A stretch of DNA of 64,000 bases from an uncultured Bacteroides sp. (GTDB lineage Bacteria > Bacteroidota > Bacteroidia > Chitinophagales > Chitinophagaceae): assembly GCA_902168085.1 (NCBI GenBank), contig CABHOP010000089.1:1-64000 (forward strand). The letters run 5' to 3'. Both the position numbers and the translations under genes were made by a program. This document shows, piece by piece, positions 41,859 to 49,686 of this stretch. Numbering within the stretch: the first letter of the stretch is position 1; each line of letters opens with the position of its first letter. The notes beneath the pieces are model-generated. The model was given only the letters and a program-made list of their open reading frames with translations. It did not search any database and was not told the origin of the DNA.

Positions 41859-43721
41859 ATGGCGGAAACCTATCAAAAGAAATATATCTCATGGATGCAT
41901 GCTGCTATGATTGCAGTAGCAGTACTGTTGGCATATTTCAAAATATTTGATGCCGGGTTTATCAGTTGGGATGATGCAGACTACGTAGCGAATAACAAGG
42001 ATATACAGAATTTTTCGATCGACAACCTATCGCGTTGGTTCTCTTCGTTTTATATAGGCAACTATCATCCGCTCACTATGCTGAGCTATGCGATAGACCA
42101 TATGTTTTGGGGTGCTGCACCAGGAGGTTACCATATTACAAACATCCTGTTACACATAGCTAATGCTTTATTGCTGTACGCTTTTGCAAAAAGTGTACAA
42201 GCGAATATATGGGTCGCTTTTTTTGTAGCCATTCTATTTGCCATACATCCGGTGCAGACAGAAAGTGTATCGTGGGTGGCAGAAAGGAAGAATGTGCTAT
42301 ATGGCTTTTTCTTTTTGAGCAGCCTGTGGCTATACACCCGTTACGTAGCAGAAGAGCGCATAGGCTATTTGCTACTGGTGATAATAGCCGGTATCGCCGC
42401 TATGCTATCGAAAGCGGCGGCGGTAACATTGCCATTAACATTAATAGCAGTAGATATATGGCTGCACAGGCCATTGGGCAAAGCTAAAGTATGGCTGGAA
42501 AAGCTACCCCTATTGGCAGCCGCTGTGGTGCTGGGGCTTGTGGCCATAAGCGCCCAAAAATCGGGTGCCTTCCTGGCGCACCACGATACCACCGCATGGA
42601 ATGCCATTGTATATGCGGGCTATGCATATGTACAGTATATCATTCATTTATTAGTACCGGTAAAGCTATCGGTGCTGTATCCTTACCCCGCGTCGCCGGG
42701 AGTTATTCATTACCTATTCCTGCTGCTCGCATTGGGTATTGTAACAACCGGTGTGATAGCTTATAAACGAAAATGGTATGTGCTGAGCGGTGGTATATGG
42801 TTCTACACCGTAAATATTGCCATAGTGCTGCAATTCGTGCAGTTTGGCGAGGTGCTGATGGCCGACAGGTATCTGTATATAGCCAGCATTGGTGTATGGG
42901 TTCCACTTACTTACCTGTTGTTTGATGTATTGGCGAAAAGGGGTAAACAGGCTATTGCCATAGCATCGGCGGCTATAATATCTGTTCTCTTTCTGTTCGC
43001 TACTTTCAATCGTAATGAAATATGGCAGTCGGAACTGCAATTTTGGGAGGCTATCGTAGAAACGCATCCGCAATCGGCAGTAGCGCAAAACAGTTTGGGA
43101 GGTGTGTATATGATGCAGGGCAGGTATAATGAAGCGCTGAAGTATATAGATGAGGCCATAAAGCTGGATGGCAATAATTATAAGGCATGGTATAACAAAG
43201 GTGTGCTGCACCTGCGCAAAGGTGAGCTGAGCGAAGCGGAAGCAGCATTGAATAGGAGTGTAAACATTAATCAATACACAAAGGCGTTATTTTCAAGAGC
43301 ATTATTATACCAGCAGGCAGGTCAGCCATTGCGTGCGCTGAATGATATTGAAATAGTACTGCAACAGGAACCATACAATGCCCGCGCCCATTTTATAAAA
43401 GGGAATTGTATGGAACAAACAGGGAACCCGGAAACGGCGATAAGCAGCTATAACAAAGCAGTAGAATATGGCAACAATGAGCCATTGTTTTATTTGCGCC
43501 GCGGCATTTTGAAAATACGGCTGGGTGACTATCGCGGTGCCATACACGATTGCAGCCTGGTGATAGAACGCAATCCGCAAAATGCGGAAGCGTGGTATTG
43601 GCGCGGTATGGCGAAGCACGAAGCCCGGCAAATGCCTTGCCACGACCTGAACCGTGCCCGCAATCTTGGCTACCAGCCTGCACAGGAAGCGCTCATGAAA
43701 TACTGCAACAAAGACCAGTAA
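41859..43721 (+). CDS. Polytopic membrane protein with C-terminal TPR repeats (TMTC/GT-C-like)
   Basis: This is a 620-residue protein. Residues 1-395 contain about ten transmembrane segments and an early loop AGFISWDDADYVANNKDI (about 32-49) with the acidic pair typical of GT-C glycosyltransferase first loops, plus IHPVQTESVSWVAERKNVLY (about 127-146). Residues about 405-620 hold five or six tetratricopeptide repeats (YNEALKYIDEAIKLDGNNYK and similar). This is the layout of TMTC-like proteins. Eukaryotic TMTCs are linked to O-mannosylation, but the bacterial relatives have no proven reaction. Its stop overlaps the next gene start by one base. Confidence 0.82.
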   Translation: MAETYQKKYISWMHAAMIAVAVLLAYFKIFDAGFISWDDADYVANNKDIQNFSIDNLSRWFSSFYIGNYHPLTMLSYAIDHMFWGAAPGGYHITNILLHIANALLLYAFAKSVQANIWVAFFVAILFAIHPVQTESVSWVAERKNVLYGFFFLSSLWLYTRYVAEERIGYLLLVIIAGIAAMLSKAAAVTLPLTLIAVDIWLHRPLGKAKVWLEKLPLLAAAVVLGLVAISAQKSGAFLAHHDTTAWNAIVYAGYAYVQYIIHLLVPVKLSVLYPYPASPGVIHYLFLLLALGIVTTGVIAYKRKWYVLSGGIWFYTVNIAIVLQFVQFGEVLMADRYLYIASIGVWVPLTYLLFDVLAKRGKQAIAIASAAIISVLFLFATFNRNEIWQSELQFWEAIVETHPQSAVAQNSLGGVYMMQGRYNEALKYIDEAIKLDGNNYKAWYNKGVLHLRKGELSEAEAALNRSVNINQYTKALFSRALLYQQAGQPLRALNDIEIVLQQEPYNARAHFIKGNCMEQTGNPETAISSYNKAVEYGNNEPLFYLRRGILKIRLGDYRGAIHDCSLVIERNPQNAEAWYWRGMAKHEARQMPCHDLNRARNLGYQPAQEALMKYCNKDQ

Positions 43722-44344
43722 TGCGATCTCGCCAGCACATTTTGACAGGTATTGCCATATTGTTTCACCTGATAGGACTGCTGGGCATCGCCGTTTTCAA
43801 AAGTGAACTGATCAGTTTTACTACGCCATTTCATCTTTTGCTCATGTTTGGGTTGTTAGTGTTTTCTTATGATTCCAATAGGTGGGTATTCATCAAATGG
43901 GCCATAGTTGCCTATTTATGCGGCTTTTGGGCCGAATGGGTGGGTGTGCATACCGGGTGGCTTTTCGGGAGTTATAGTTATGGTGATGTATTAGGCGCTA
44001 AATGGCTGGAAATACCTTTAATAATCGGGGTAAACTGGATAGTAGTGGTAGCAGGGGCAATAGCGATAGCCACCCGAATAACAAAACGCACATGGTGGAT
44101 GCCCGTATGCGCCGCTACGATAGCAACTGCCTACGATTGGTTGCTGGAACCTGTAGCTATCAGGCTGGAATACTGGCAATGGGCAGGCGATGAAGTGCCG
44201 GTGTATAACTACATAAGCTGGTGGTTGGTAAGCCTGCTGCCGGCCGTGCTCTGGCAAAAAATGGAACTAAAACCGAACCAATTCAGTTTAAATTTGTTGG
44301 TAGTGCAGGCATTATTTTTCATTGCATTGAGGATACTGTTATGA
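43721..44344 (+). CDS. Carotenoid biosynthesis protein (CruF/DUF422-like hydratase family)
   Basis: This is a 207-residue integral membrane protein with about seven transmembrane helices. ETHTGWLFG-type sequence appears here as VGVHTGWLFGSYSYGDVLG (about 77-95), followed by IPLIIGVNWIVV and YDWLLEPVAIRLEYWQW (about 138-154), the blocks of the CruF family. CruF adds water at the psi end of carotenoids in bacterioruberin- or myxoxanthophyll-type pathways. The family also includes proteins of unclear activity in zeaxanthin makers. The start ATG overlaps the TPR-gene stop, and its stop overlaps crtZ (ATGA). Confidence 0.82.
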   Translation: MRSRQHILTGIAILFHLIGLLGIAVFKSELISFTTPFHLLLMFGLLVFSYDSNRWVFIKWAIVAYLCGFWAEWVGVHTGWLFGSYSYGDVLGAKWLEIPLIIGVNWIVVVAGAIAIATRITKRTWWMPVCAATIATAYDWLLEPVAIRLEYWQWAGDEVPVYNYISWWLVSLLPAVLWQKMELKPNQFSLNLLVVQALFFIALRILL

Positions 44345-44838
44345 TATGGATTTTCTACATACTGATAGCGCTGGCTACATTCCTTTTTATGGAGTTTGTA
44401 GCCTGGGTGACGCATAAGTATGTGATGCATGGCGTGCTGTGGTATCTGCACGAAGACCATCACGATGGCGGCTATCATCCGTTTCAAAAGAACGATGCAT
44501 TTTTCCTCATCTTTGCCATACCCTGCTGGTTGTGTATTATGTTCGGCCTGATGAATGCATGGGGATGGATGGTGTCTATAGGTGCAGGCATCTTTATGTA
44601 TGGCTGGTGTTATTTCCTGGTGCACGATGTTATTATACATCAACGCTTCAAATGGTTTACTCGCAGCAATAATCACTACATCAAAGTAATACGTTGGGCT
44701 CACAAAATGCATCACAAACATAGAGCAAAAGAAGGTGGCGAGTCCTTTGGGCTGCTTATTGTGTCCGCTAAGTATTGGGATAAGGTGCGTAAGGATGAAG
44801 CGGCGGCGGCATTAAATAAAAAGGCAAAAACAGCCTGA
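44341..44838 (+). CDS. crtZ: Beta-carotene hydroxylase (CrtZ-type fatty-acid hydroxylase superfamily)
   Basis: This is a 165-residue membrane-bound di-iron hydroxylase. All histidine boxes are visible: HKYVMH (about 25-30), HEDHHDGGYH (about 37-46), HDVIIHQ (about 95-101) and HKMHHKH (about 122-128). It hydroxylates the beta-ionone rings of carotenoids, giving zeaxanthin from beta-carotene. The start ATG at 44341 overlaps the CruF-like stop by four bases, and the lycopene cyclase gene follows 2 bases after its stop, consistent with one pathway operon. Confidence 0.93.
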   Translation: MIWIFYILIALATFLFMEFVAWVTHKYVMHGVLWYLHEDHHDGGYHPFQKNDAFFLIFAIPCWLCIMFGLMNAWGWMVSIGAGIFMYGWCYFLVHDVIIHQRFKWFTRSNNHYIKVIRWAHKMHHKHRAKEGGESFGLLIVSAKYWDKVRKDEAAAALNKKAKTA

Positions 44839-44840
44839 AA

Positions 44841-45551
44841 ATGAATAGCCATTATACCTATTTGCTCATCGATTTTCTTACGATCATTTTCCCGTTATTA
44901 TTAAGCTTTGATAAGAAGGTGGCATTTCACAGGCAATGGCGCTACCTGTGGATAGGCCTTGTAGTTACAGGTTTATTCTTCATAGCATGGGATGCGCTTT
45001 TTGCATATCAGGGTGTGTGGTCATTTAATGATGCATATATACTTGGGGTAAAGTTTTTTGGATTGCCTATAGAAGAGTGGTTGTTCTTCCTGGCTGTACC
45101 GTATAGCTGCACGTTTATCTATGAATGCTTGCTGGCTTACTTTCCCTTCAGGCAGTGGAGGGATTGGGGTTGGAAATTAATGTTGCCATTGGGTGTGCTA
45201 CTGGTGTTGACGGGCTTAATGTTCAGCTATAAAGCCTACACTTTTACTGCTTTTTCTTTTTGCGGTTTTGCCATGTTGTTGCTGCATGCTTTTCGTAACA
45301 GGTTCCCTTCTTTTAATGCGGCGGCATTCTTTACCTGCTATGTTATCAGTATCATACCTTTCTTTATTGTAAATGGTTTTCTCACCGCCCTGCCCGTAGT
45401 GCTGTATGATGATACTGAAAACCTTGGTATTCGTTTATATACCATTCCTTTCGAGGATACTTTTTATGGTATGCTATTGATGCTGGGGAATGTATTGGGT
45501 ATGGAATGGGGGAGGGGCAGACGTATCAATACATCGCAGCCCAGTTCTTAA
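44841..45551 (+). CDS. Lycopene beta-cyclase (fused CrtYcd type)
   Basis: This is a 236-residue protein with about seven transmembrane helices formed by two tandem lycopene-cyclase domains. The active-site type motif occurs twice: PIEEWLFFLAVPYSCTFIYE in the first half (about 76-95) and IPFEDTFYGMLLMLG in the second (about 203-217). It cyclises both ends of lycopene to beta-carotene, the substrate of CrtZ upstream. crtB and crtI, which make lycopene, are not in this window. Its 3' end overlaps the convergent amidotransferase gene by 26 bases. Confidence 0.92.
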   Translation: MNSHYTYLLIDFLTIIFPLLLSFDKKVAFHRQWRYLWIGLVVTGLFFIAWDALFAYQGVWSFNDAYILGVKFFGLPIEEWLFFLAVPYSCTFIYECLLAYFPFRQWRDWGWKLMLPLGVLLVLTGLMFSYKAYTFTAFSFCGFAMLLLHAFRNRFPSFNAAAFFTCYVISIIPFFIVNGFLTALPVVLYDDTENLGIRLYTIPFEDTFYGMLLMLGNVLGMEWGRGRRINTSQPSS

Positions 45552-46089
45552 GCAATTGTACCCCGTCGGTTGTTCCAACAGATTCGGGGTGGAACTGTAT
45601 GCCGATGCACGGATATGTATCATGCGTCAACGCCATGATGCTGCCATCTTCTGCATATGCCAGTGCCTGCAGACCGGTGTTCTCAAAGCCATCTACTGCC
45701 AGCGAATGGTAGCGCATTACCGTTATGGGATTAGGGCAGGCATTGAATAATGTATGGCCGTTGTGGTTCACTTCACTTGTTTTGCCGTGCATAGGGTAGG
45801 GTACATGCAACAGCTTTGCGCCAAAGAACATGCCCAACGCCTGGTGACCCAGGCATATGCCCAGTATGGGTATCTTATCGTGAAAGTGTTGTATGGCATC
45901 CATGGTAATGCCTGCTTGTAGCGGTGTTTCGGGTCCGGGAGAAATGATAAGCCTTGAAGGTTGCAAGTCTATCAGTTGTTTCAGGGTCAGTTCATCATTA
46001 CGGTATACCGTGCATGCAGTACCCGTTTGCAGCAGGTAATGGTGCAGTATGTACGTAAAGGAATCGTAATTATCCAGCAGTATCCACAT
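45526..46089 (-). CDS. pabA: Glutamine amidotransferase of anthranilate/aminodeoxychorismate synthase
   Basis: This is a 187-residue class I amidotransferase that supplies ammonia to a chorismate-using partner. The triad is Cys79 (GICLGHQALG), His167 and Glu169 (QFHPESVGT). The oxyanion strand SRLIISPGPETP (about 45-56) is present. TrpG and PabA cannot be separated by sequence alone. No trp genes are nearby, so an aminodeoxychorismate (folate) role is a reasonable guess. The start overlaps the cvpA stop by 20 bases. Confidence 0.88.
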   Translation of the reverse strand: MWILLDNYDSFTYILHHYLLQTGTACTVYRNDELTLKQLIDLQPSRLIISPGPETPLQAGITMDAIQHFHDKIPILGICLGHQALGMFFGAKLLHVPYPMHGKTSEVNHNGHTLFNACPNPITVMRYHSLAVDGFENTGLQALAYAEDGSIMALTHDTYPCIGIQFHPESVGTTDGVQLLKNWAAMY

Positions 46090-46627
46090 GGTCAGGAATT
46101 TGCCCGTTTACCTTATCGAAAAATGTACCCAGATCATGAAAGATATCTTTCGCCATAGGCCATAGCTTGCCTATATGTTCAAACACCCACGGTGCTACCT
46201 GCGAAAGATAAGGATAGGTTTTAGAGGCTGCAATAGTATCGGGTTCTATCAGTTGCATGCGGTTGGCTATCCACAGAAAACTGCTCCACACCATCGTGGC
46301 CATAGCAGCATATAGCAGCCCGCCGATGCCTTTGTTTACCCAGCCCAGCATAACGGCTTCAAAACTGCTCTCAACAGCCTTTGCCAGCAGGCGCACCAGG
46401 AATACGATGCCTATAAATATCACCACATAGCTGGCCAGTTGTGCCCAGCCCGATGTGATGATATGTTTTTCCAGCAGGTAGGTGGCTAGTAGAGAGGAAA
46501 GCTTAAGGGAGCATATGATGCCCAGTACTATGGCCAACATAGCAAAAACGGCTACAATGATACCTTTCATGTAGCCGCGTATAAAAAATATAAGTATCAG
46601 CGAAATGCCAATGATATCTAATGCCAT
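46070..46627 (-). CDS. CvpA family membrane protein
   Basis: This is a 185-residue protein with four predicted transmembrane helices: about 3-22, 24-45, 63-85 and 103-123. It has the CvpA N-terminal pattern DIIGISLILIFFIRGYMKGI (about 3-22) with the Arg-Gly and the second block VNKGIGGLLYAAMATMVWSS. CvpA proteins are linked to colicin V production, biofilm and envelope stress in other bacteria, but their mechanism is unclear. The pair with pabA is translationally coupled. yqeY lies 10 bases upstream. Confidence 0.85.
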   Translation of the reverse strand: MALDIIGISLILIFFIRGYMKGIIVAVFAMLAIVLGIICSLKLSSLLATYLLEKHIITSGWAQLASYVVIFIGIVFLVRLLAKAVESSFEAVMLGWVNKGIGGLLYAAMATMVWSSFLWIANRMQLIEPDTIAASKTYPYLSQVAPWVFEHIGKLWPMAKDIFHDLGTFFDKVNGQIPDHVDTAG

Positions 46628-46637
46628 AGGGCAAGCA

Positions 46638-47087
46638 CTATGGTGCCAACAGTTGCTTTACGGTTTCTGATATGGCCCTGCCATCGGCCTTGCCTGCCAG
46701 TTGTTTGCTTGCCACGCCCATTACTTTACCCATATCGGCAGGGGAACTGGCACCTACCTGTGCTATAATGTCTTTCAGTGCGGCCTGCAGTTCTTCTGCC
46801 GTCATTTGCTGTGGCAGGAAGCGGTCGATGATAGCCAATTCTTCACGTTCTTTCTGTGCCAGGTCCTCCCGGTTTTGCTGCACAAATATCTCCAGCGAAT
46901 CGCGGCGCTGTTTTGCCATTTTCTGAAGCATTTTAGTTTCATCTGCTTCTGTCATTTCTACGCCACTGCCCGATGTTTTTTCAAGCAGTATAGCAGCTTT
47001 TATGGCACGCAAGGTGCGCAGCGCAGCTTCATCTTTAGCGCGCATGGCTCCTTTCATTTCTTCCATTACTTTTTGTTCCAGTGACAT
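46638..47087 (-). CDS. GatB/YqeY domain protein
   Basis: This is a 149-residue helical cytoplasmic protein. SLEQKVMEEMKGAMRAKDEA (about 2-21) with LRTLRAIKAAI, KQRRDSLEIFVQQNREDLAQ (about 58-77) with EREELAIIDRFLPQQM, and SSPADMGKVMGV with ADGRAISETVKQLL match the YqeY family, which shares a domain with the C-terminus of the GatB amidotransferase and may bind tRNA. The free-standing function is not known. The start is ATG at 47087, since the upstream eight residues are not conserved. Confidence 0.9.
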   Translation of the reverse strand: MSLEQKVMEEMKGAMRAKDEAALRTLRAIKAAILLEKTSGSGVEMTEADETKMLQKMAKQRRDSLEIFVQQNREDLAQKEREELAIIDRFLPQQMTAEELQAALKDIIAQVGASSPADMGKVMGVASKQLAGKADGRAISETVKQLLAP

Positions 47088-47119
47088 ATGTAGTAATTTA
47101 AGTGTGTTCAATAATAAAA

Positions 47120-47464
47120 TTATCCTTGCTCTTCTTTCTCTAAAGCATCACTTGCTTTCTTCAGGAAGTCTTTGGCAAACTGCTTTAGTTCCTTAGCCAG
47201 TTCTTCATTGCGCGTAGCGCGCAGGTATGTGTCTGAAAGGCCATATAGTGTTTGGTAGAAAAAGTCGTTCATTTCGTCTACCATCATTTTCTTTGTCCAC
47301 AGGTCTATACGCAATGCCGACTTTTCATCACCATCCCACAGGCTTAACAATAAAGCTTTAGACTTCTGCATGTCGTCCACGCCACCACCCGGCGCATTCC
47401 ATTCTATGGTTTCCGGCATTTTGTCTTCGTCCAGCTGAACTTCAATATTTATGTTAGATTTCAT
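47120..47464 (-). CDS. gldC: Gliding motility-associated protein GldC
   Basis: This is a 114-residue soluble protein with no signal peptide. VQLDEDKMPETIEWNAPGGG (about 9-28) and KALLLSLWDGDEKSALRIDL with WTKKMMVDEMNDFFYQTLYG match GldC. GldC was found as a gene that supports gliding in Flavobacterium but is not absolutely required and is present in many non-gliding Bacteroidota. A charged helix closes the protein (about 95-114). It is 32 bases upstream of yqeY on the same strand. Confidence 0.88.
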   Translation of the reverse strand: MKSNINIEVQLDEDKMPETIEWNAPGGGVDDMQKSKALLLSLWDGDEKSALRIDLWTKKMMVDEMNDFFYQTLYGLSDTYLRATRNEELAKELKQFAKDFLKKASDALEKEEQG

Positions 47465-47541
47465 ATAAGCGTAACCTTAAAAGGCAGTTTGTTTTTAAAA
47501 GGGTTTCAAAAATACAACATCCAGATGCAATAATCGCCACC

Positions 47542-48279
47542 TTATTGATGGCCGCCTGGCAGCGGGCTCCATTTATCCAGTTGCTTGATGCACGCGCTGA
47601 TGTCTTTGGGAATGGTAGCTTCTACATCCACCAGTGTGCCATCCTGTTTGTGCAGCACCAGTCTGTAGGCGTGCAGCGCCATTCTGTTAAGCAGTGGCCT
47701 TTCTGTTTCTTCTTTCTCTGATAATTTATACTTGCGTTTGATGGCAGATAACAGGAATGGCTTACCATCGCCATACAGCTCATCGCACACCAGCGGGTGG
47801 CCTATCGATTGCATGTGCACGCGTATCTGGTGGGTGCGGCCGGTATATATACGAAACTGCACCAGTGAATACAGCGGCCATTGTGCCACTACTTTATAAT
47901 CGGTAACAGATGGTTTCCCTTTTTTTGCTACCGTCATTTTACCTTTAATGACAGGATGTTCGGCTATAGCTGCCTCGATGGTGCCTTCTTCGGGTACTAC
48001 CCGCCCTACTACCAGTCCGGCATAAAACTTACCTACTTCGTGCGCTTCAAACAGCCCCGACAAGTATTTATGAGCCTGCTCATTCTTGGCAAAGCATATC
48101 ACGCCGCTGGTATCGCGGTCCAGGCGATGCACTACCCATATTTGTTGTCCCAGTTGCTTTTCCAGCACTTTATTTAGAGAAGGAAGGTCTGAATTGAAGC
48201 GGTCGGGTATTACCAATAGCCCTGCGGGCTTGTTGGCTACCAGTATATCATCGTCTTCGTACAATATTTCTATATTCAT
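47542..48279 (-). CDS. RluA-family RNA pseudouridine synthase
   Basis: This is a 245-residue enzyme that isomerises uridines in rRNA or tRNA. The catalytic motif HRLDRDTSGV puts the nucleophile at Asp54. Further family blocks are LYEDDDILVANKPAGLLVIP (about 6-25), VQFRIYTGRTHQIRVHMQSI (about 137-156) and GHPLVCDELYG. There is no N-terminal S4 domain. The target uridine is not predictable from sequence. Its start codon overlaps the last base of ybeY, so the two RNA-processing genes are coupled. Confidence 0.92.
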   Translation of the reverse strand: MNIEILYEDDDILVANKPAGLLVIPDRFNSDLPSLNKVLEKQLGQQIWVVHRLDRDTSGVICFAKNEQAHKYLSGLFEAHEVGKFYAGLVVGRVVPEEGTIEAAIAEHPVIKGKMTVAKKGKPSVTDYKVVAQWPLYSLVQFRIYTGRTHQIRVHMQSIGHPLVCDELYGDGKPFLLSAIKRKYKLSEKEETERPLLNRMALHAYRLVLHKQDGTLVDVEATIPKDISACIKQLDKWSPLPGGHQ

Positions 48280-48713
48280 TACTTGTTTTTAAAATAAGCA
48301 GCCAGGCTTTCATCTTCCTTTTTTCGCATCAGCTCTTTGTCTGCTTTCTTTTTATCCTTAAATCCGCAAAGATGTAAAGCTCCGTGGAAAATGACACGGT
48401 GCAGTTCGTTGATATAATCCACACCGAATTTTTCAGCATTTTCGGCCACGCGTTCTATACTAATGTATATTTCACCGGTCAACGTATTGGGTTCCCCGGT
48501 CATATCAAAAGTCACGATATCGGTAAGTGTATCGTGGTTCAAAAACTCCTTATTAATACCAAGTAGGTAGTTATCGCTACAGAAAATATATGTTAGCTGT
48601 ACTTTTTTCAGGCCCTTGATATACTTGTTTGCAAGGCTATCGAGGTAAGCAGATAATGCGCGTTTATCTTTCAGTTTCGATTTTACTTCCTGCTCGTAAA
48701 AGCGTGCGGGCAT
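48279..48713 (-). CDS. ybeY: Endoribonuclease YbeY (rRNA maturation)
   Basis: This is a 144-residue UPF0054 metallohydrolase that takes part in 16S rRNA 3'-end maturation and ribosome quality control. TDIVTFDMTG (about 64-73) and GEIYISIERV precede the metal site. His110 and His114 are in HGALHLCGFKD, but the third metal position, His in most bacteria (HxxxHxxGxDH), is Asp120. As I recall, this variation occurs in other Bacteroidota YbeY proteins, so it need not mean loss of function. The last base overlaps the pseudouridine synthase start. Confidence 0.92.
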   Translation of the reverse strand: MPARFYEQEVKSKLKDKRALSAYLDSLANKYIKGLKKVQLTYIFCSDNYLLGINKEFLNHDTLTDIVTFDMTGEPNTLTGEIYISIERVAENAEKFGVDYINELHRVIFHGALHLCGFKDKKKADKELMRKKEDESLAAYFKNK

Positions 48714-48772
48714 GCCGTATAAAATTTGTGCAAAGGTCGCAACATTTTTTAGGTGTACCTATTACTAAGCAG

Positions 48773-48780
48773 TATTTTTG
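48773..48780 (+). promoter_or_regulatory. Promoter -7 element of feoA
   Basis: TATTTTTG is a perfect TAnnTTTG. The feoA ATG begins at 48786, so the transcript would be leaderless or nearly so. Confidence 0.45.
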
Positions 48781-48785
48781 CATAA

Positions 48786-49040
48786 ATGAGCACAGCCGCA
48801 GAAAAGAAGATCAGGTTATCGGAGCTGCCAACCGGCAAGCGTGCTGTTATTAAGGAGCATGAACACAGCGATTTTCAGCTTACGCTAATGGAAATGGGCT
48901 GCATACCGGGCGAACCGGTGTGGATAGAAATGATAGCCCCGTTGGGCGATCCACTGGCCATACAGATAGCAGGCTATTACCTGAGCATCCGCAAACAGGA
49001 TGCGGAAAAAATATGGGTAACTGTAGATACGGCTGCTTAG
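48786..49040 (+). CDS. feoA: FeoA-domain protein
   Basis: This is an 84-residue SH3-like protein. IRLSELPTGKRAVIKEHEH (about 9-27), LTLMEMGCIPGEPVWIEMI (about 33-51) and DPLAIQIAGYYLSIRKQDAE with the conserved I-x-L-R-K-x-(D/E)-A end are the FeoA pattern. FeoA binds the cytoplasmic side of the ferrous iron transporter FeoB. No feoB follows, since the next gene is nadD. It may partner a distant FeoB or be an independent FeoA-like protein. Confidence 0.88.
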   Translation: MSTAAEKKIRLSELPTGKRAVIKEHEHSDFQLTLMEMGCIPGEPVWIEMIAPLGDPLAIQIAGYYLSIRKQDAEKIWVTVDTAA

Positions 49041-49116
49041 ATCATCTCAAAGTAAATTAATATTTATATAAAAGTTGAGCCACTTCGCAGGGAGCGGTTT
49101 CATTACCTTTGCCACC

Positions 49117-49686
49117 ATGCATATCGGGTTGTACTTCGGCAGTTTTAATCCCATTCATATCGGACATTTAATAGTAGCCAGCCACATTGTAGAAAATGCG
49201 GATATAGATAAGATATGGTTTGTTGTTTCGCCCCACAACCCGTTGAAAGAAGCACACTCACTGCTGAATGAATATGACAGGCTGCACCTGGTAGAATTGG
49301 CCATAAAAGACAACAGTAAATTCAGGGCCAGCAATGTAGAGTTTCACTTGCCTAAGCCGTCTTATACTATAGATACGCTCACCTACCTGAAAGAGAAATT
49401 TCCGCTGGAACAATTCTCGGTTATCATGGGTTCAGATAGTTTTCAGAACATACATCGCTGGAAGAATTATGAGCAGTTGCTGGCCAACCACAGCGTCATA
49501 GTTTATAACAGACCTGGCTTTGATATTGCGGAAACACATGGTGCCAGGCTAACCAGGGTGCAAGCACCGCTGCTTGAAATATCATCTACCTACATACGGA
49601 AGCAAATAAAAGACAACAAGAGCATACGTTATATAGTGCCCGATGCTGTATGGAAATACATTGAAGAAAACAGGTATTATAAATAG
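49117..49686 (+). CDS. nadD: Nicotinate-nucleotide adenylyltransferase NadD
   Basis: This is a 189-residue nucleotidyltransferase of NAD synthesis that converts nicotinate mononucleotide to its adenylate. IGLYFGSFNPIHIGHLIVAS (about 3-22) carries the HxGH ATP site, FVVSPHNPLKE (about 41-51) lies in the substrate loop, and ISSTYIRKQIKDNKSIRYIV (about 155-174) is the C-terminal ISSTxIR motif. The ATG at 49117 matches the family start. An upstream TTG would add 14 unconserved residues. The stop abuts the stop of the convergent AI-2E transporter gene. Confidence 0.93.
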   Translation: MHIGLYFGSFNPIHIGHLIVASHIVENADIDKIWFVVSPHNPLKEAHSLLNEYDRLHLVELAIKDNSKFRASNVEFHLPKPSYTIDTLTYLKEKFPLEQFSVIMGSDSFQNIHRWKNYEQLLANHSVIVYNRPGFDIAETHGARLTRVQAPLLEISSTYIRKQIKDNKSIRYIVPDAVWKYIEENRYYK

